DNA from: Candidatus Dependentiae bacterium
GTDB lineage: Bacteria > Babelota > Babeliae > Babelales > RVW-14
Direction of reading: 5' to 3'
Assembly: GCA_018266175.1 (NCBI GenBank)
Contig: JAFEAY010000003.1
Coordinates: 186,001-250,000 of the forward strand
DNA length: 64,000 nucleotides
Below the pieces are notes generated by a model. That model searched no databases. It had not been told where the DNA came from and saw only the letters and a list, made by a program, of their open reading frames with translations. The translations under genes and the position numbers were made by a program. How positions within the stretch are numbered: the first letter of the stretch is position 1; each line of letters starts with the position of its first letter. This document shows positions 18,834-27,812 of the stretch, one piece after another.

Positions 18834-21347
18834 TTAATGCAACACCTTGCGGGGCTTGCTTCCTTGCGCCGGCGCAATAAGCCCATCAAGTTCTAATTTT
18901 TCAATAATGCGTGCTGAGCGATTAAACCCAATACGATATTGCCGCTGCAACATTGAAATCGATATTTCATTAACCGACTTAAGAAATGTAATCACCGAAT
19001 CGTACAACTCATCTTCCTGCTCATCAGAAGAACCTGTAGTACATCTACTTAGCTCTTCGTTCAAATCCAAATACTGCGGTGCCGCCTGAGCACGCAAATA
19101 ATGTGCAAGCCGTTCTATCTCCTGATCAGAAACAAAAGCTCCATGTACGCGTCGCAAATCGGGCGATGCAGCATTCATAAATAACAGGTCGCCTCGTCCC
19201 AAAAGCTTTTCTGCACCCGATGCATCAAGAATCGTACGCGAGTCTACCTTGGACGAAACACGAAACGAAATACGACTCGGAAAGTTCACTTTAATCAAAC
19301 CGGTTACCACATCAACCGATGGACGCTGCGTTGCGACAATCAAATGAATCCCGGCAGCGCGTGCCATTTGCGCCAAGCGAATAATCTGAGTTTCAACATC
19401 GCGCGCTGCAACCATCATCAAATCAGCAAGCTCATCAATCATCACCACAATAAACGGCATTGGCTCAAATTTATTCCCATCTTTGTCGCGCTTGCCCTCT
19501 TTTGCAAGTTTTTGATACTCAACCACACTGCGCACACCGGCTGCAGCCATCCGCTGATAGCGCTCTTCCATTTCAGACACCAACCATTTAAGGACGCCAG
19601 CAGCTTTGTGAGGCTGCGTCACAATAGGAAAAAGCAAATGAGGAATATCGGTATAGGGGGTAAACTCAAGCCGCTTCGGGTCAATGAGCACAAGCTTAAG
19701 TTCATCAGGCGTTCGCTTGCACAACAGGCTCACGAGCATTGCATTCATCCCAACCGACTTACCCGACCCTGTTGCACCCGCAACAAGCACGTGCGGCATA
19801 CTTACCAAATCAAGCATCACCGGATTACCGGTGACATCAACACCAAGTACCAGCGGCAAGTAGCCAGCAAACTCCTCAAATGAAGGGGTACACAATGCCT
19901 GCGAAATAAAAATATCTTGCCGCGCCTGATTTGAAATTTCAAAGCCGACAACATTTTTTCCAGGAATGGGGGCGATAATACGAATACTCAACGCGGTTAG
20001 GACCATCGCAAGATCATCTTCAAGCGCAATAATTTTACTAATTTTACTATCAATATCAGGCTTGTACTCAAACAAGGTAATCACCGGGCCTGGGGTGATT
20101 GCGGTCACCTGACCATTCAGGCCAAAGCGTGCTAATTTTTCTTCAAGCATTTTTCCACGCGCTGCGTACATATCCTGCTCATGCCCCACATCAACACTTT
20201 TTGGTTTTGCGGTAAAGGCATGCGCATCGGGCAAAATAAATCGCTCATGTTGGTCAAGCGCTTGCACGGAACCAAGGGCAGCACACAGGTGATCGCACCA
20301 CAACTCCCCATCGGATAAGCGCAAAGAAAAAGGGTTCACACCGAGCACAGAATTTGGCAAACGGCGCAAAGGATATTTTCCAAACATGGTCGTAACGCTT
20401 GTGGTGCGCACCAATATTTCACCAAGCTCTTCACCGGTGCATTCCAGTTCAAGATCAAGCGTGCTCTCAGCATCGTTCCCAGCATTCACCTCATCCTGCA
20501 CAACCGGCTCAGAAAAATCAGTATGGGATGCTTGAGGCTCAGGCTTGTGGGCGTCAAAACCATAAACTTCTTCTTGAGCTTTTTGAGTGAAAATATGCTG
20601 ACCGGCTGCATGTGCTGGCTCAAAAACAACTTGTATCACACTGCGGACCGGCTTAATTTTTTGATACATTTTCTTGAGAATCTTCAAGCCAAAGCTGGCC
20701 GTTGTTTTGACCAGCGCATAGGCTTGCACACACAACCACCAACAAAAATTCATAACCAGCAGGACACCTCGAGCAACAATATCAAAAAGCGAAATACGCG
20801 CAGCACACAAAAGCCCAACCCACAGTGTTGCGGTCAGCACAATCAATGACCCTTGATACCCAAACAATGGACTGACCAGCAGATCAACTCCGTAGCCAAG
20901 CAGTCCCCCTGGCGCGCTGTACAAGGGGTCAACGCGCAACACAGCACACAGACCTGCAGCTGCAACGCTTGAAGCAACAAGGCCTGCCAATCGTCCCCAT
21001 CCTTCGCCAAGACTTCGGAGGGCAGGCCGTGATTCACTTGATGATTGCCGACGAAACATTAATAGCGCACTCAGCACAAAAATTAATACAACAACATACG
21101 CCGAGCAACCAAATAAATAGAAGGCCAGCGCAGCACACTGTGCTCCAACGGCACCGCCCCAGTTACGGGGCACGGCAGGCTGTGTGGAAAAGTAAAAAAA
21201 TGAAGCGTCCGTTGCGTGATACGAAATGAGCGACATAAATAGATAAAGTGTACTTGCGGCCAAAACAACGCCACAAACTTCTTTGGTGTAACGCGGTGAT
21301 GGCGTTTTTAATGAGAGTTCTTTGAATAATTTTTTACGTGTGATCAT
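18834..21347 (-). CDS. ftsK: DNA translocase FtsK/SpoIIIE
   Basis: Septum-anchored DNA pump that segregates chromosome termini and activates Xer recombination. The N-terminus has about four membrane segments (about 20-210); then comes a linker; then alpha/beta motor domains with Walker A GATGSGKSVGMNAM, Walker B VVMIDELADLMM and the VATQRPSVDVVTGLIKVNFP block. The C-terminal gamma winged helix (SISMLQRQYRIGFNRSARI) reads KOPS-like DNA. 837 aa is complete. A copy of the short palindromic repeat is inserted in frame in the membrane-domain loop around residues 105-117 (SRPALRSLGEGWG). Confidence 0.96.
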   Translation of the reverse strand: MITRKKLFKELSLKTPSPRYTKEVCGVVLAASTLYLFMSLISYHATDASFFYFSTQPAVPRNWGGAVGAQCAALAFYLFGCSAYVVVLIFVLSALLMFRRQSSSESRPALRSLGEGWGRLAGLVASSVAAAGLCAVLRVDPLYSAPGGLLGYGVDLLVSPLFGYQGSLIVLTATLWVGLLCAARISLFDIVARGVLLVMNFCWWLCVQAYALVKTTASFGLKILKKMYQKIKPVRSVIQVVFEPAHAAGQHIFTQKAQEEVYGFDAHKPEPQASHTDFSEPVVQDEVNAGNDAESTLDLELECTGEELGEILVRTTSVTTMFGKYPLRRLPNSVLGVNPFSLRLSDGELWCDHLCAALGSVQALDQHERFILPDAHAFTAKPKSVDVGHEQDMYAARGKMLEEKLARFGLNGQVTAITPGPVITLFEYKPDIDSKISKIIALEDDLAMVLTALSIRIIAPIPGKNVVGFEISNQARQDIFISQALCTPSFEEFAGYLPLVLGVDVTGNPVMLDLVSMPHVLVAGATGSGKSVGMNAMLVSLLCKRTPDELKLVLIDPKRLEFTPYTDIPHLLFPIVTQPHKAAGVLKWLVSEMEERYQRMAAAGVRSVVEYQKLAKEGKRDKDGNKFEPMPFIVVMIDELADLMMVAARDVETQIIRLAQMARAAGIHLIVATQRPSVDVVTGLIKVNFPSRISFRVSSKVDSRTILDASGAEKLLGRGDLLFMNAASPDLRRVHGAFVSDQEIERLAHYLRAQAAPQYLDLNEELSRCTTGSSDEQEDELYDSVITFLKSVNEISISMLQRQYRIGFNRSARIIEKLELDGLIAPAQGSKPRKVLH
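20998..21029. repeat. Short palindromic repeat, in frame within ftsK
   Basis: CCTTCGCCAAGACTTCGGAG and its flanks belong to the same family as the copy at 21943. Read on the minus strand it encodes PALRSLGEG in a poorly conserved membrane-loop region, so it is tolerated within the protein. Confidence 0.6.
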
Positions 21348-21451
21348 ACCAAGCCCCTTTCCCCAAACAAAATCAAATCCCTTTTACAGAGTACATCATT
21401 TGATGAGGAGAAAATAAGACTTTGAATTTTCAAGCTTTTTTGTGTCGATAA

Positions 21452-22345
21452 TTACCCTACCATCAACCACACCAACAGACCAATTGGCACAATCATATAC
21501 AAACCAAACATCGACATTTTGCGTGCAAGCACAATACGGTGTGCAAGCACAAAGAGCGCATAGGCAACAATGGTTGAAAGCAGCATCGTGACGATCAACG
21601 CTGGGGTAAAAATTTCAAACCACTCAGGGTGTTTAATCAACTCACCCACGCCATTAACCAAAAAACCTGCAATCACCAAGGGAATAAAAATCACAAACGA
21701 TGCCTGAAAGGCTCGGCGTGGTGGGTAGCCAAGAAGACGCGCCGTTACAAAGTTTATTGCAAAACGAGAAATTCCCGGCACCAGCGCAAGCCCTTGAACA
21801 AAGCCTAAAATAAGTGCTGAGTTGATAAAGCCAAGAAAATTTTTATTGTTATCGTTGTATTTTTCATGAACCCACAACGCCGCAAACAACAACATCGTTA
21901 CACAAAAACCAATCAGTAAAATTTCTGAATTAGGCATAATCCCCTCCTTCGCCAAGGCTACGGCGGGCAAGCCAAACTTAAATAACAACTTTCCAATACT
22001 GTACACACCAACCGAAACAACATCAGCAACAAACGCCCATGAAATAACATGCATCGCCAAACGCACACCGCGCTGCTGAGAATCAGAAAGTTTGCAACCA
22101 CGCACTGCAGCTGCAAGTGCTCCAGCACAACGCTTTACAACCGGCCACCATGATGAAAAAAAGAATGTAAGCAGCACAACAAGTGTTGGACCATGCAGAA
22201 AGTGGTCGAAGTGCTCAGGAAGTGCATATGAAAAATTGTTGAGCTTTTCGCAGAGCATACTTGCAAGCATCATATGCCCCGAACTGCTTATTGGCAGCGA
22301 CTCCAAGCAAACCTGTACAATCACAACCAAGAGTAACTCATTCAT
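21452..22345 (-). CDS. uppP: Undecaprenyl-diphosphatase UppP/BacA family, divergent
   Basis: Integral membrane phosphatase that recycles undecaprenyl pyrophosphate for wall synthesis. Recognised by LESLPISSSGHM (about residues 13-24) and LVPGISRFAINF (second catalytic region), eight or so membrane segments, and 297 aa. Two positions differ from the family as I remember it: the first Glu of the E-x3-E pair is Gln (VQVCLES), and PGxSRSG reads PGISRFA. The catalytic Arg and the second Glu remain. A palindromic repeat encodes GLPAVALAKEG in a loop (about residues 126-136). Activity is therefore probable but not certain. Confidence 0.85.
   Translation of the reverse strand: MNELLLVVIVQVCLESLPISSSGHMMLASMLCEKLNNFSYALPEHFDHFLHGPTLVVLLTFFFSSWWPVVKRCAGALAAAVRGCKLSDSQQRGVRLAMHVISWAFVADVVSVGVYSIGKLLFKFGLPAVALAKEGIMPNSEILLIGFCVTMLLFAALWVHEKYNDNNKNFLGFINSALILGFVQGLALVPGISRFAINFVTARLLGYPPRRAFQASFVIFIPLVIAGFLVNGVGELIKHPEWFEIFTPALIVTMLLSTIVAYALFVLAHRIVLARKMSMFGLYMIVPIGLLVWLMVG
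21943..21973. repeat. Short palindromic repeat, in frame within uppP
   Basis: CCTTCGCCAAGGCTACGGCG with flanks; the minus-strand reading is PAVALAKEG. Related copies lie in ftsK and in several intergenic regions of this window. Confidence 0.65.
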
Positions 22346-22830
22346 TTAAAAATTCCTTTCGTGAAAAATCCTTGCATTTGCACAACAGATCCTGCTACCT
22401 TCAATGTATCTAACAATGTAACATAGCTCCTTGAGCAACAAAACAGTCTTATACCACCCTAAGAAAAAAAACTTGATATCTGCCCGCATGTTCGCTAACC
22501 TATCAGCGTTGTTATAGTCGATGCGCCTGATAAGCGCGATAGATTGAAATGAAATACACGGTCAACACACTGCAAATTGGTTGGTATTAGTAAGTAACAA
22601 CAACAAAAGAAGAGAGGAAAGGAGGCTGGAACACACAAGTATCTTGAAGCTGATGATCAATCATTTAAAAATATTCACGGCATTTTGCCTATCTCCTGTA
22701 CACACTGACGCTGCTACAGTCACACTTCATCACAGACGCACATAATTTTCTGTACCTTGTCCTTGTTTTTATGGCAGGAGGGTAACGCAAAATGCACACG
22801 TTTAAAGCTGAAATTTGTGGAGAAAAGAGT
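22346..22830. other. Long intergenic/leader region between uppP and the first outer-membrane-type gene
   Basis: AT-rich, with no convincing coding potential. It must contain the divergent promoters of uppP and of the gene at 22831. A GCGC-CTGATAA-GCGC mini-hairpin lies near 22525. Two RBS-like sites occur near the end: AGGAGGG before the ATG at 22792 and GGAGAAAAGAG before the ATG at 22831. Confidence 0.4.
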
Positions 22831-24306
22831 ATGAATAAAGTAATCAAGGGCTTATTAGTTGCGATGCTCGCAGTAAGCGCAACAGTTCAAGCAAGCACAA
22901 ACAAAACATTTTTATTGCCTCGTTCACATGGCGTCAACCTTCCAATGGAATTGAGCACATTTAACCAGCTCGTTCATCGTAAAGCGGCCGATAAATTTGG
23001 CGCTAATTTTCAAGCAGTAGGCTTTTTTAGCCGTACAGCAGATGAAGAGGATACTGGAAAATATTTTGGTATTAAAAACAAAAACACATTTGCTTTACAA
23101 AAGGCAGCAATAGTTGGTGCCGCATCAACAACCGATGCAGATCTTGGCTTCTTTGTTCACGAATTTGATAATGCAACCATCGGTAATGGCACCAATGCAA
23201 GCGTGAACTTACACCCAAAACAAGAAGCATGGGGCGTTCGCTTTGACTATTTTCAAGATTTAGAAAAAATCGTTAAAGGTCTTTACCTCAAAGCAACCGT
23301 GCCTGTTGTTCATGTTGAAAACAATGTTGAACTTAAGGTCACAAGCCCTGTTGCAGCTGCACAAACAGGACTCCAAAACTTCTTGCAAGGTAAAGCAACC
23401 GGCATTGCTGGAGCTGAAAATGTCCAAGTAGCTCTTGATCACATGAAGATGGATGGCAAGAACGACTCAACCGGTGTTGCAGACATCGACGTTGTGCTTG
23501 GCTACAACTTCTTGAACAAAGATTGTCACCATGTTGGCATTAACATCGGTTTCACCATCCCAACCGGTGATGAAGCTGACAGCGTGCACGCTTTTGAAGC
23601 AATTGTTGGTAACGGCAATCACTGGGCATTTGGTGCTGGCTTAGATGCAATGTTCCGTGCATGGGGTAATGAAGATCACAACGTTAAAGTAACCGCTGCG
23701 CTTAACTACCGTTATATGTTCAAAGAATCAGAAAAACGCACCATGGGACTCAAAGATGTTCCAGGATTTGCTGCAGGATCAGTTGACTGGGGACACTATG
23801 TGTTGCTTGCACAATTTGATAAACCAATTGCAAATGGAGTAACACCAGCTGCAAACGTCACAACATTTAATGTTGATGTTACCCCTGGTAGCCAACTTGA
23901 TGGCGTTATTGCACTTGCTTACAACAACGGCGGCTTGTGTGTAGACTTTGGTTATAACCTCTTCTGGAAAGATGACGAAGAAGTTAAGCTCAAAGCTGCT
24001 GACATTACAGCTATCGATGCAGCCAAATACGGAGTTGCTATTAGAAACTTTAATGCAACAACACCCGGAAACGTTACAGCTGGTAGTCTTTTAAATGGAG
24101 CTACACTCACCTCCAAAAACATCGATACCCATGCAGCCCAAACAGGTTCACAAGTTACGCATAAAATCTTTGCGGCACTTGGCTACATGTTCACAGAATG
24201 GGAATGCCCACTCATGCTCGGTGCTGGTGGCGGCTACGAATTCCGTGGCTCAAACGATGCACTTGAAAAATGGGAACTCTGGCTTAAGCTTGGCATTGGA
24301 TTCTAA
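22831..24306 (+). CDS. Predicted outer-membrane beta-barrel protein, paralog 1 of 3
   Basis: A signal peptide (MNKVIKGLLVAMLAVSATVQA) is followed by the family hallmark NKTFLLPRSHGVNLPMEL, then GKYFGIKN, QEAWGVRFDYFQDL, STGVADIDVVLGYNF and GYNLFWKD, and ends in Phe (WLKLGIGF), the usual terminal residue of barrels assembled by BAM. Alternating hydrophobic/polar strands run throughout. Paralogs at 26394 and 33462 share all of these blocks. I start at 22831 because it begins the signal peptide directly; the ATG at 22792 also has a good RBS and would add 13 residues. Function unknown: porin, adhesin or surface structural protein are options. Confidence 0.8.
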   Translation: MNKVIKGLLVAMLAVSATVQASTNKTFLLPRSHGVNLPMELSTFNQLVHRKAADKFGANFQAVGFFSRTADEEDTGKYFGIKNKNTFALQKAAIVGAASTTDADLGFFVHEFDNATIGNGTNASVNLHPKQEAWGVRFDYFQDLEKIVKGLYLKATVPVVHVENNVELKVTSPVAAAQTGLQNFLQGKATGIAGAENVQVALDHMKMDGKNDSTGVADIDVVLGYNFLNKDCHHVGINIGFTIPTGDEADSVHAFEAIVGNGNHWAFGAGLDAMFRAWGNEDHNVKVTAALNYRYMFKESEKRTMGLKDVPGFAAGSVDWGHYVLLAQFDKPIANGVTPAANVTTFNVDVTPGSQLDGVIALAYNNGGLCVDFGYNLFWKDDEEVKLKAADITAIDAAKYGVAIRNFNATTPGNVTAGSLLNGATLTSKNIDTHAAQTGSQVTHKIFAALGYMFTEWECPLMLGAGGGYEFRGSNDALEKWELWLKLGIGF

Positions 24307-24330
24307 TCCAGTCCACTTACTCACGAATTC

Positions 24331-24366
24331 AAAAAGGGTCGGCAGCAATGTCGGCCCTTTTTCTTT
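24331..24366 (+). terminator. Terminator of outer-membrane-type paralog 1
   Basis: AAAAAGGGTCGG pairs with CGGCCCTTTTT around a short loop, then T-rich. The core is identical to the terminator at 25213-25260. Confidence 0.88.
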
Positions 24367-24396
24367 TGGTTAGGAAAACCTACAAATCACTCTCCC

Positions 24397-24432
24397 GCGC
24401 TCCTATTTGGCAAAGCGCTCCTATTTGGCAAA
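24397..24432. repeat. Two tandem copies of an 18-bp unit
   Basis: GCGCTCCTATTTGGCAAA occurs twice head to tail, directly before the TA operon promoter region. Confidence 0.8.
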
Positions 24433-24493
24433 GCATTGATTTTGTATCATAAATTTGGTACAATTAGAGAAAATAGAATGCATAAGGAGCTGT

Positions 24494-24877
24494 ATGAAAG
24501 CGCAATTCATTGCTTATAAAGGTAAAGAATTTACCGTTGAGTGGTATTTTAATAGTCAAGGTAAAAGTAGTTCACTTAAATATTTTATTGAATTGCCTGA
24601 AGAGCAGAAAGATAAAACTTTTTACTTAATTCAAACATTAGCTGACGTTGGAAAAATCATCAATAAAGAAAAATTCAATTATGAAGGCAATCAAATTTTT
24701 GCGATCAAGCCTTCCTCCAATAGATTTTTATGCTTCTTTTTTGAGGGCTCTAAAATCATCATCACGAATGCATATAAAAAACAAACACAAAAAATGCCTC
24801 CCAGGGAAAAAGAACGCGCTTTAAAATCAAAAGATGACTATATCAAACGACAGAGAGAAGGAGTTTACTATGACTAA
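24494..24877 (+). CDS. HigB/Gp49-like (RelE-superfamily) toxin, copy 1
   Basis: Small basic protein of the phage Gp49-like/HigB family, mRNA-cleaving toxins of type II TA systems. Recognised by the pattern SSLKYFIELPEEQKDKTF, GKIINKEKFNYEG, IFAIKPSSNRFLCFFFEG, IIITNAYKKQTQKMP and ending PREKERALKSKDDY. I start at MKAQFIAYKG (24494) because AAGGAG lies 5 bp upstream; an upstream in-frame codon at 24455 adds 13 residues. Its 3' end overlaps the antitoxin gene by 8 bp. A second, closely similar pair lies at 31930-32632 on the other strand. Toxin activity is inferred from family. Confidence 0.85.
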   Translation: MKAQFIAYKGKEFTVEWYFNSQGKSSSLKYFIELPEEQKDKTFYLIQTLADVGKIINKEKFNYEGNQIFAIKPSSNRFLCFFFEGSKIIITNAYKKQTQKMPPREKERALKSKDDYIKRQREGVYYD

Positions 24878-25202
24878 AAAGAACAACGAAAAAACAACCT
24901 TTGAAGAATTCATGGATGCAAAAACACCAAATCAAAAAAAAGATTATGCGGACGGATATCGCAACTTCTTACTTTCAGAACTCATTTTGGCAGCCATGGA
25001 AGAAGATCACGTTTCAGTAAGAAAGCTTGCAAAAATTGCTGATGTATCACCAACTATTGTTCAAGATATGAAATCAGGAAACAAAGTAAGTTTCAATACA
25101 AAAAGCTTATTCAAGATTCTTACGGTCCTGGGATATGATATTTTGCTTGAACGCAATGGGACAACTACCTCATTAGGGCTCACGCAAAGTATAAGAAAAT
25201 AA
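24870..25202 (+). CDS. XRE/HigA-type antitoxin, copy 1
   Basis: Helix-turn-helix DNA-binding antitoxin partner of the preceding toxin. The HTH is VSVRKLAKIADVSPTIVQDMKSG, flanked by a conserved N-terminal helix (DYADGYRNFLLSELILAAMEED) typical of antitoxins paired with Gp49-like toxins. Start at MTKKNNEK, with AAGGAG 7 bp upstream and an 8-bp overlap with the toxin. The toxin-first order is the HigBA order. The protein presumably represses the operon. Confidence 0.85.
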   Translation: MTKKNNEKTTFEEFMDAKTPNQKKDYADGYRNFLLSELILAAMEEDHVSVRKLAKIADVSPTIVQDMKSGNKVSFNTKSLFKILTVLGYDILLERNGTTTSLGLTQSIRK

Positions 25203-25212
25203 AGTTTTAACT

Positions 25213-25260
25213 CAAGTATTCAAAAGGGTCGGCAGCAATGTCGGCCCTTTTGAATACTTG
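25213..25260 (+). terminator. Terminator of TA operon 1, extended palindrome
   Basis: CAAGTATTCAAAAGGGTCGG pairs with its near-complement ending at 25260. The central 30 bases match the terminator at 24331. Confidence 0.85.
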
Positions 25261-25334
25261 CCTGGAAAAAGGGCTTATAAAAAACAATCAAATATCATTT
25301 GAGTGAGACACGTAAATCACACGAATTCATTTCC

Positions 25335-25386
25335 CCATCTCGCAGGGGAGCTTCCAGCCTTCGCGTGAAGCTTCCCTGCGAGATGG
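25335..25386. repeat. Large imperfect palindrome
   Basis: A 20-bp arm (25335-25354) pairs with 25367-25386 with one mismatch, around a 12-base loop. No T run follows, so it is not a typical terminator. Confidence 0.8.
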
Positions 25387-25590
25387 CTGACCTGTCGCTT
25401 TAAATTGATAACAACACTGGTACTTTTATTTGCAACACCTTCATTGAAAACGGCTTTCCACCTTGCTTTTTATTGTGGAAGCAAAGCAGAGAAAAAAATG
25501 CTTCATGATTTACAAAAAATTTTGCTAGGATGGAAAAGCGTAAAAGTTATCGTTCATTTTCAACAAGACATCATAAAAGGGAGAAATCTT

Positions 25591-26229
25591 ATGTTGAAAA
25601 AAAATCAAATCATATCGTTACTTTTGGTAACAGCACTTGTCAGTGGTTCTTGCTTCACCATCTCAGCAGCAGATGATACAGCAGCTCCAGCAGCAGCTCA
25701 CGATCACGATCACAAAAAAGGCGAAAGTTGCCCGCTGAAAAAAGGTAAACCAGCATGTCCGCTTGCCAAAAAAGCTGCTGAAAAGAAAGTTGTATCAAAA
25801 AACCCATCATGGAAAGATCGCTTTTTTGGCAACAAAGAGACCAAGCGCGATCCTGCAACAAAACCAACTCCTCGCGCACGCAAAGCAAAAGCACCATCAA
25901 AGAGCTGGTGGTCTTTTTGGGGTGAAGGAAAAGAAGGCAAAGCTGCTGCAACCAAAGAAAATCGTACACTCAAAGGACAAAAAGCTCGCCGCGCTATGAA
26001 GCAAGCTGGTAAAAAAAGTAAACCAGGTAAAGCACGCAAATCCGGTAAAAAAGGCAAAGCTGGTAAAAAAGCTGGTAAGTCACGCAAAGCTGGTAAAAAA
26101 GGCAAATCACGCAAGTCACGTAAATCACGTAAATCACGCAAAGCTGGTAAAAAAGGCAAAGCGGGCAAAAAAGACAAGAAAAACAAAAAGAATAAAAAAG
26201 AACAATCAGACGTTATTGTTGTAAAATAA
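25591..26229 (+). CDS. Exported Lys-rich protein with His/Cys segment
   Basis: A signal peptide (about 1-28, LLLVTALVSGSCFTISAADD) is followed by HDHDHKKGESCPLKKGKPACP, which holds two CPL motifs and five nearby His/Asp positions that could bind metal. A middle segment has KSWWSFWGEGKEGK. The C-terminal 90 residues are almost only K, R, G, A and S in repeats of KAGKKGK and SRKSRK. Start at MLKKNQ with GGGAG upstream; an in-frame codon at 25405 lacks an RBS. It resembles the exported basic proteins at 3.2-6.9 kb in plan. Histone-like or polyanion-binding role possible; unknown. Confidence 0.78.
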   Translation: MLKKNQIISLLLVTALVSGSCFTISAADDTAAPAAAHDHDHKKGESCPLKKGKPACPLAKKAAEKKVVSKNPSWKDRFFGNKETKRDPATKPTPRARKAKAPSKSWWSFWGEGKEGKAAATKENRTLKGQKARRAMKQAGKKSKPGKARKSGKKGKAGKKAGKSRKAGKKGKSRKSRKSRKSRKAGKKGKAGKKDKKNKKNKKEQSDVIVVK

Positions 26230-26260
26230 CTCACCTGATACATTTACGCTGCATTATAAA

Positions 26261-26297
26261 AAACCCCGCAAGCATCATAAGCTGCGGGGTTTTTTCT
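26261..26297 (+). terminator. Rho-independent terminator
   Basis: AACCCCGCA and TGCGGGGTT arms followed by TTTTT. Confidence 0.88.
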
Positions 26298-26393
26298 CAA
26301 AAGCTTGATCTGACAACAATCGCCGAACAAGCTAAAAGGCATGAAGCTTTACACAATGTAGTGTTACGTGATTTTTAGGATAGGAGAAGAAAG

Positions 26394-27800
26394 ATGAAAA
26401 AGAGCCCTTGGATAGTCCAAGCACTGCTAATCGTTGCACTCACCACACCGATGCTAAACGCATCAAACGATTCTCATAGCAAAAAAACATTTTTATCAAC
26501 TCGCCCATCAGGCGTTAACTTGCCACTTGAATACACCATCTGGCATGACCATGTCTACCGCAAAAAAGCAAAAACCAACCACACCAGCCTGCAATTTGCC
26601 GGCTTTTATCAAGAGTCAAACAAAGGCGAAGGCCAAGGAAAATATTTTGGTATTGGCAACGGAACGAATAAATTTACGATTGGACCAGCCGGTGCCGGTA
26701 TAGATCTTGATAAAAGGTTTCTTGTACATGGCGCAAAAAATCTTGCAGGAACCGTATCGCTCACACCAAAAGTAGAAAGTTTTGGCTGCTTGGTACAACT
26801 GTTCCAAGACTTTGACTTACCATTTGGTTCTATTTTTATCACGGCAAGCCTACCGTTTGCACATGTCAGTCGCAACATGGATCTTCAAGTTGCTAACGGA
26901 AGCACCGACTTTTCAGTTGAAGACTTCTTTGCTGGGCGCGTTGAGCAAACCGCAGCTGCAGACTTGCAAGCGGCACTTACGCACGCCAAAATCGACGGAC
27001 GCCGCAGCGCCACCGGCCTTGCTGACGCCGACCTTCAAGTTGGTTTTCGGGTGGTCGACAAAGCAGCGCACCACGTTTACCTCAACATCGGCCTCACCAT
27101 CCCTGCGGGCAACCGTGTACGCGGCGAATATCTCTTTGAGCCCGTTTACGGCAACGGCAGCCACACCGCGCTGGGCTTTGGCCTTGATGCAGGCGTTGAT
27201 GCATGGAAAAATGATCACGCAAAACTGCGTGCACTTTTTGCAGCTGACTACCGCTATCTCTTTGAAGGAACCGAGCACCGCACTGTGGGCATCAAAGGCA
27301 AACCGCTCAACCACTACTTTTTGGCAGCACACTTGGGCCAAAAAGACAAAGCTCTCTTCCCAGCTGCAAATGAGCTGACACAAGCACTGCGCATCAAGCC
27401 AGGTTCACAGATGGAAATGATGGCGATGCTCAGCTTTTTGAGCAGCCGCTTTGTCATTGATGCGGGGTACAATTTGTTCTGGAAAGATCAAGAGTCGGCG
27501 TGGGTTAAGCGCTGGAAAGATAACGACTTCTATATCGCAAAGACTACTTACAATACAAACGCTATAAATGCATTTGCAGCAACAGATGGCACTGTTGTCA
27601 ACCTGGTCGACCTTGACATCGACGCGGTCAAAACGCCGTCACTCTTCACCCACAAGCTGTTCGCCGGCTTGGGGTACACCTGCATGGTCACCCGCACCTT
27701 TCCATTAAGCCTTGGCTTTGGTGCTGACTACGAATTTGCAGTGACCAATGCTGACATAGAACAATGGGGTGTCTGGTTTAAACTTGCTGGATCATTCTAA
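26394..27800 (+). CDS. Predicted outer-membrane beta-barrel protein, paralog 2 of 3
   Basis: A signal peptide (about 1-23) is followed by KKTFLSTRPSGVNLPLEY, HDHVYRK, GKYFGIGN, SATGLADADLQVGF, IDAGYNLFWKDQES and a C-terminal WFKLAGSF. These blocks align with the proteins at 22831 and 33462, so the three form one family. AGGAG precedes the ATG. The stretch about 26930-27200 is clearly richer in G+C than the rest of the gene. Function not known; an outer-membrane barrel is inferred from the signal peptide, strand pattern and terminal Phe. Confidence 0.8.
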   Translation: MKKSPWIVQALLIVALTTPMLNASNDSHSKKTFLSTRPSGVNLPLEYTIWHDHVYRKKAKTNHTSLQFAGFYQESNKGEGQGKYFGIGNGTNKFTIGPAGAGIDLDKRFLVHGAKNLAGTVSLTPKVESFGCLVQLFQDFDLPFGSIFITASLPFAHVSRNMDLQVANGSTDFSVEDFFAGRVEQTAAADLQAALTHAKIDGRRSATGLADADLQVGFRVVDKAAHHVYLNIGLTIPAGNRVRGEYLFEPVYGNGSHTALGFGLDAGVDAWKNDHAKLRALFAADYRYLFEGTEHRTVGIKGKPLNHYFLAAHLGQKDKALFPAANELTQALRIKPGSQMEMMAMLSFLSSRFVIDAGYNLFWKDQESAWVKRWKDNDFYIAKTTYNTNAINAFAATDGTVVNLVDLDIDAVKTPSLFTHKLFAGLGYTCMVTRTFPLSLGFGADYEFAVTNADIEQWGVWFKLAGSF

Positions 27801-27812
27801 AGCTCATAAGAT

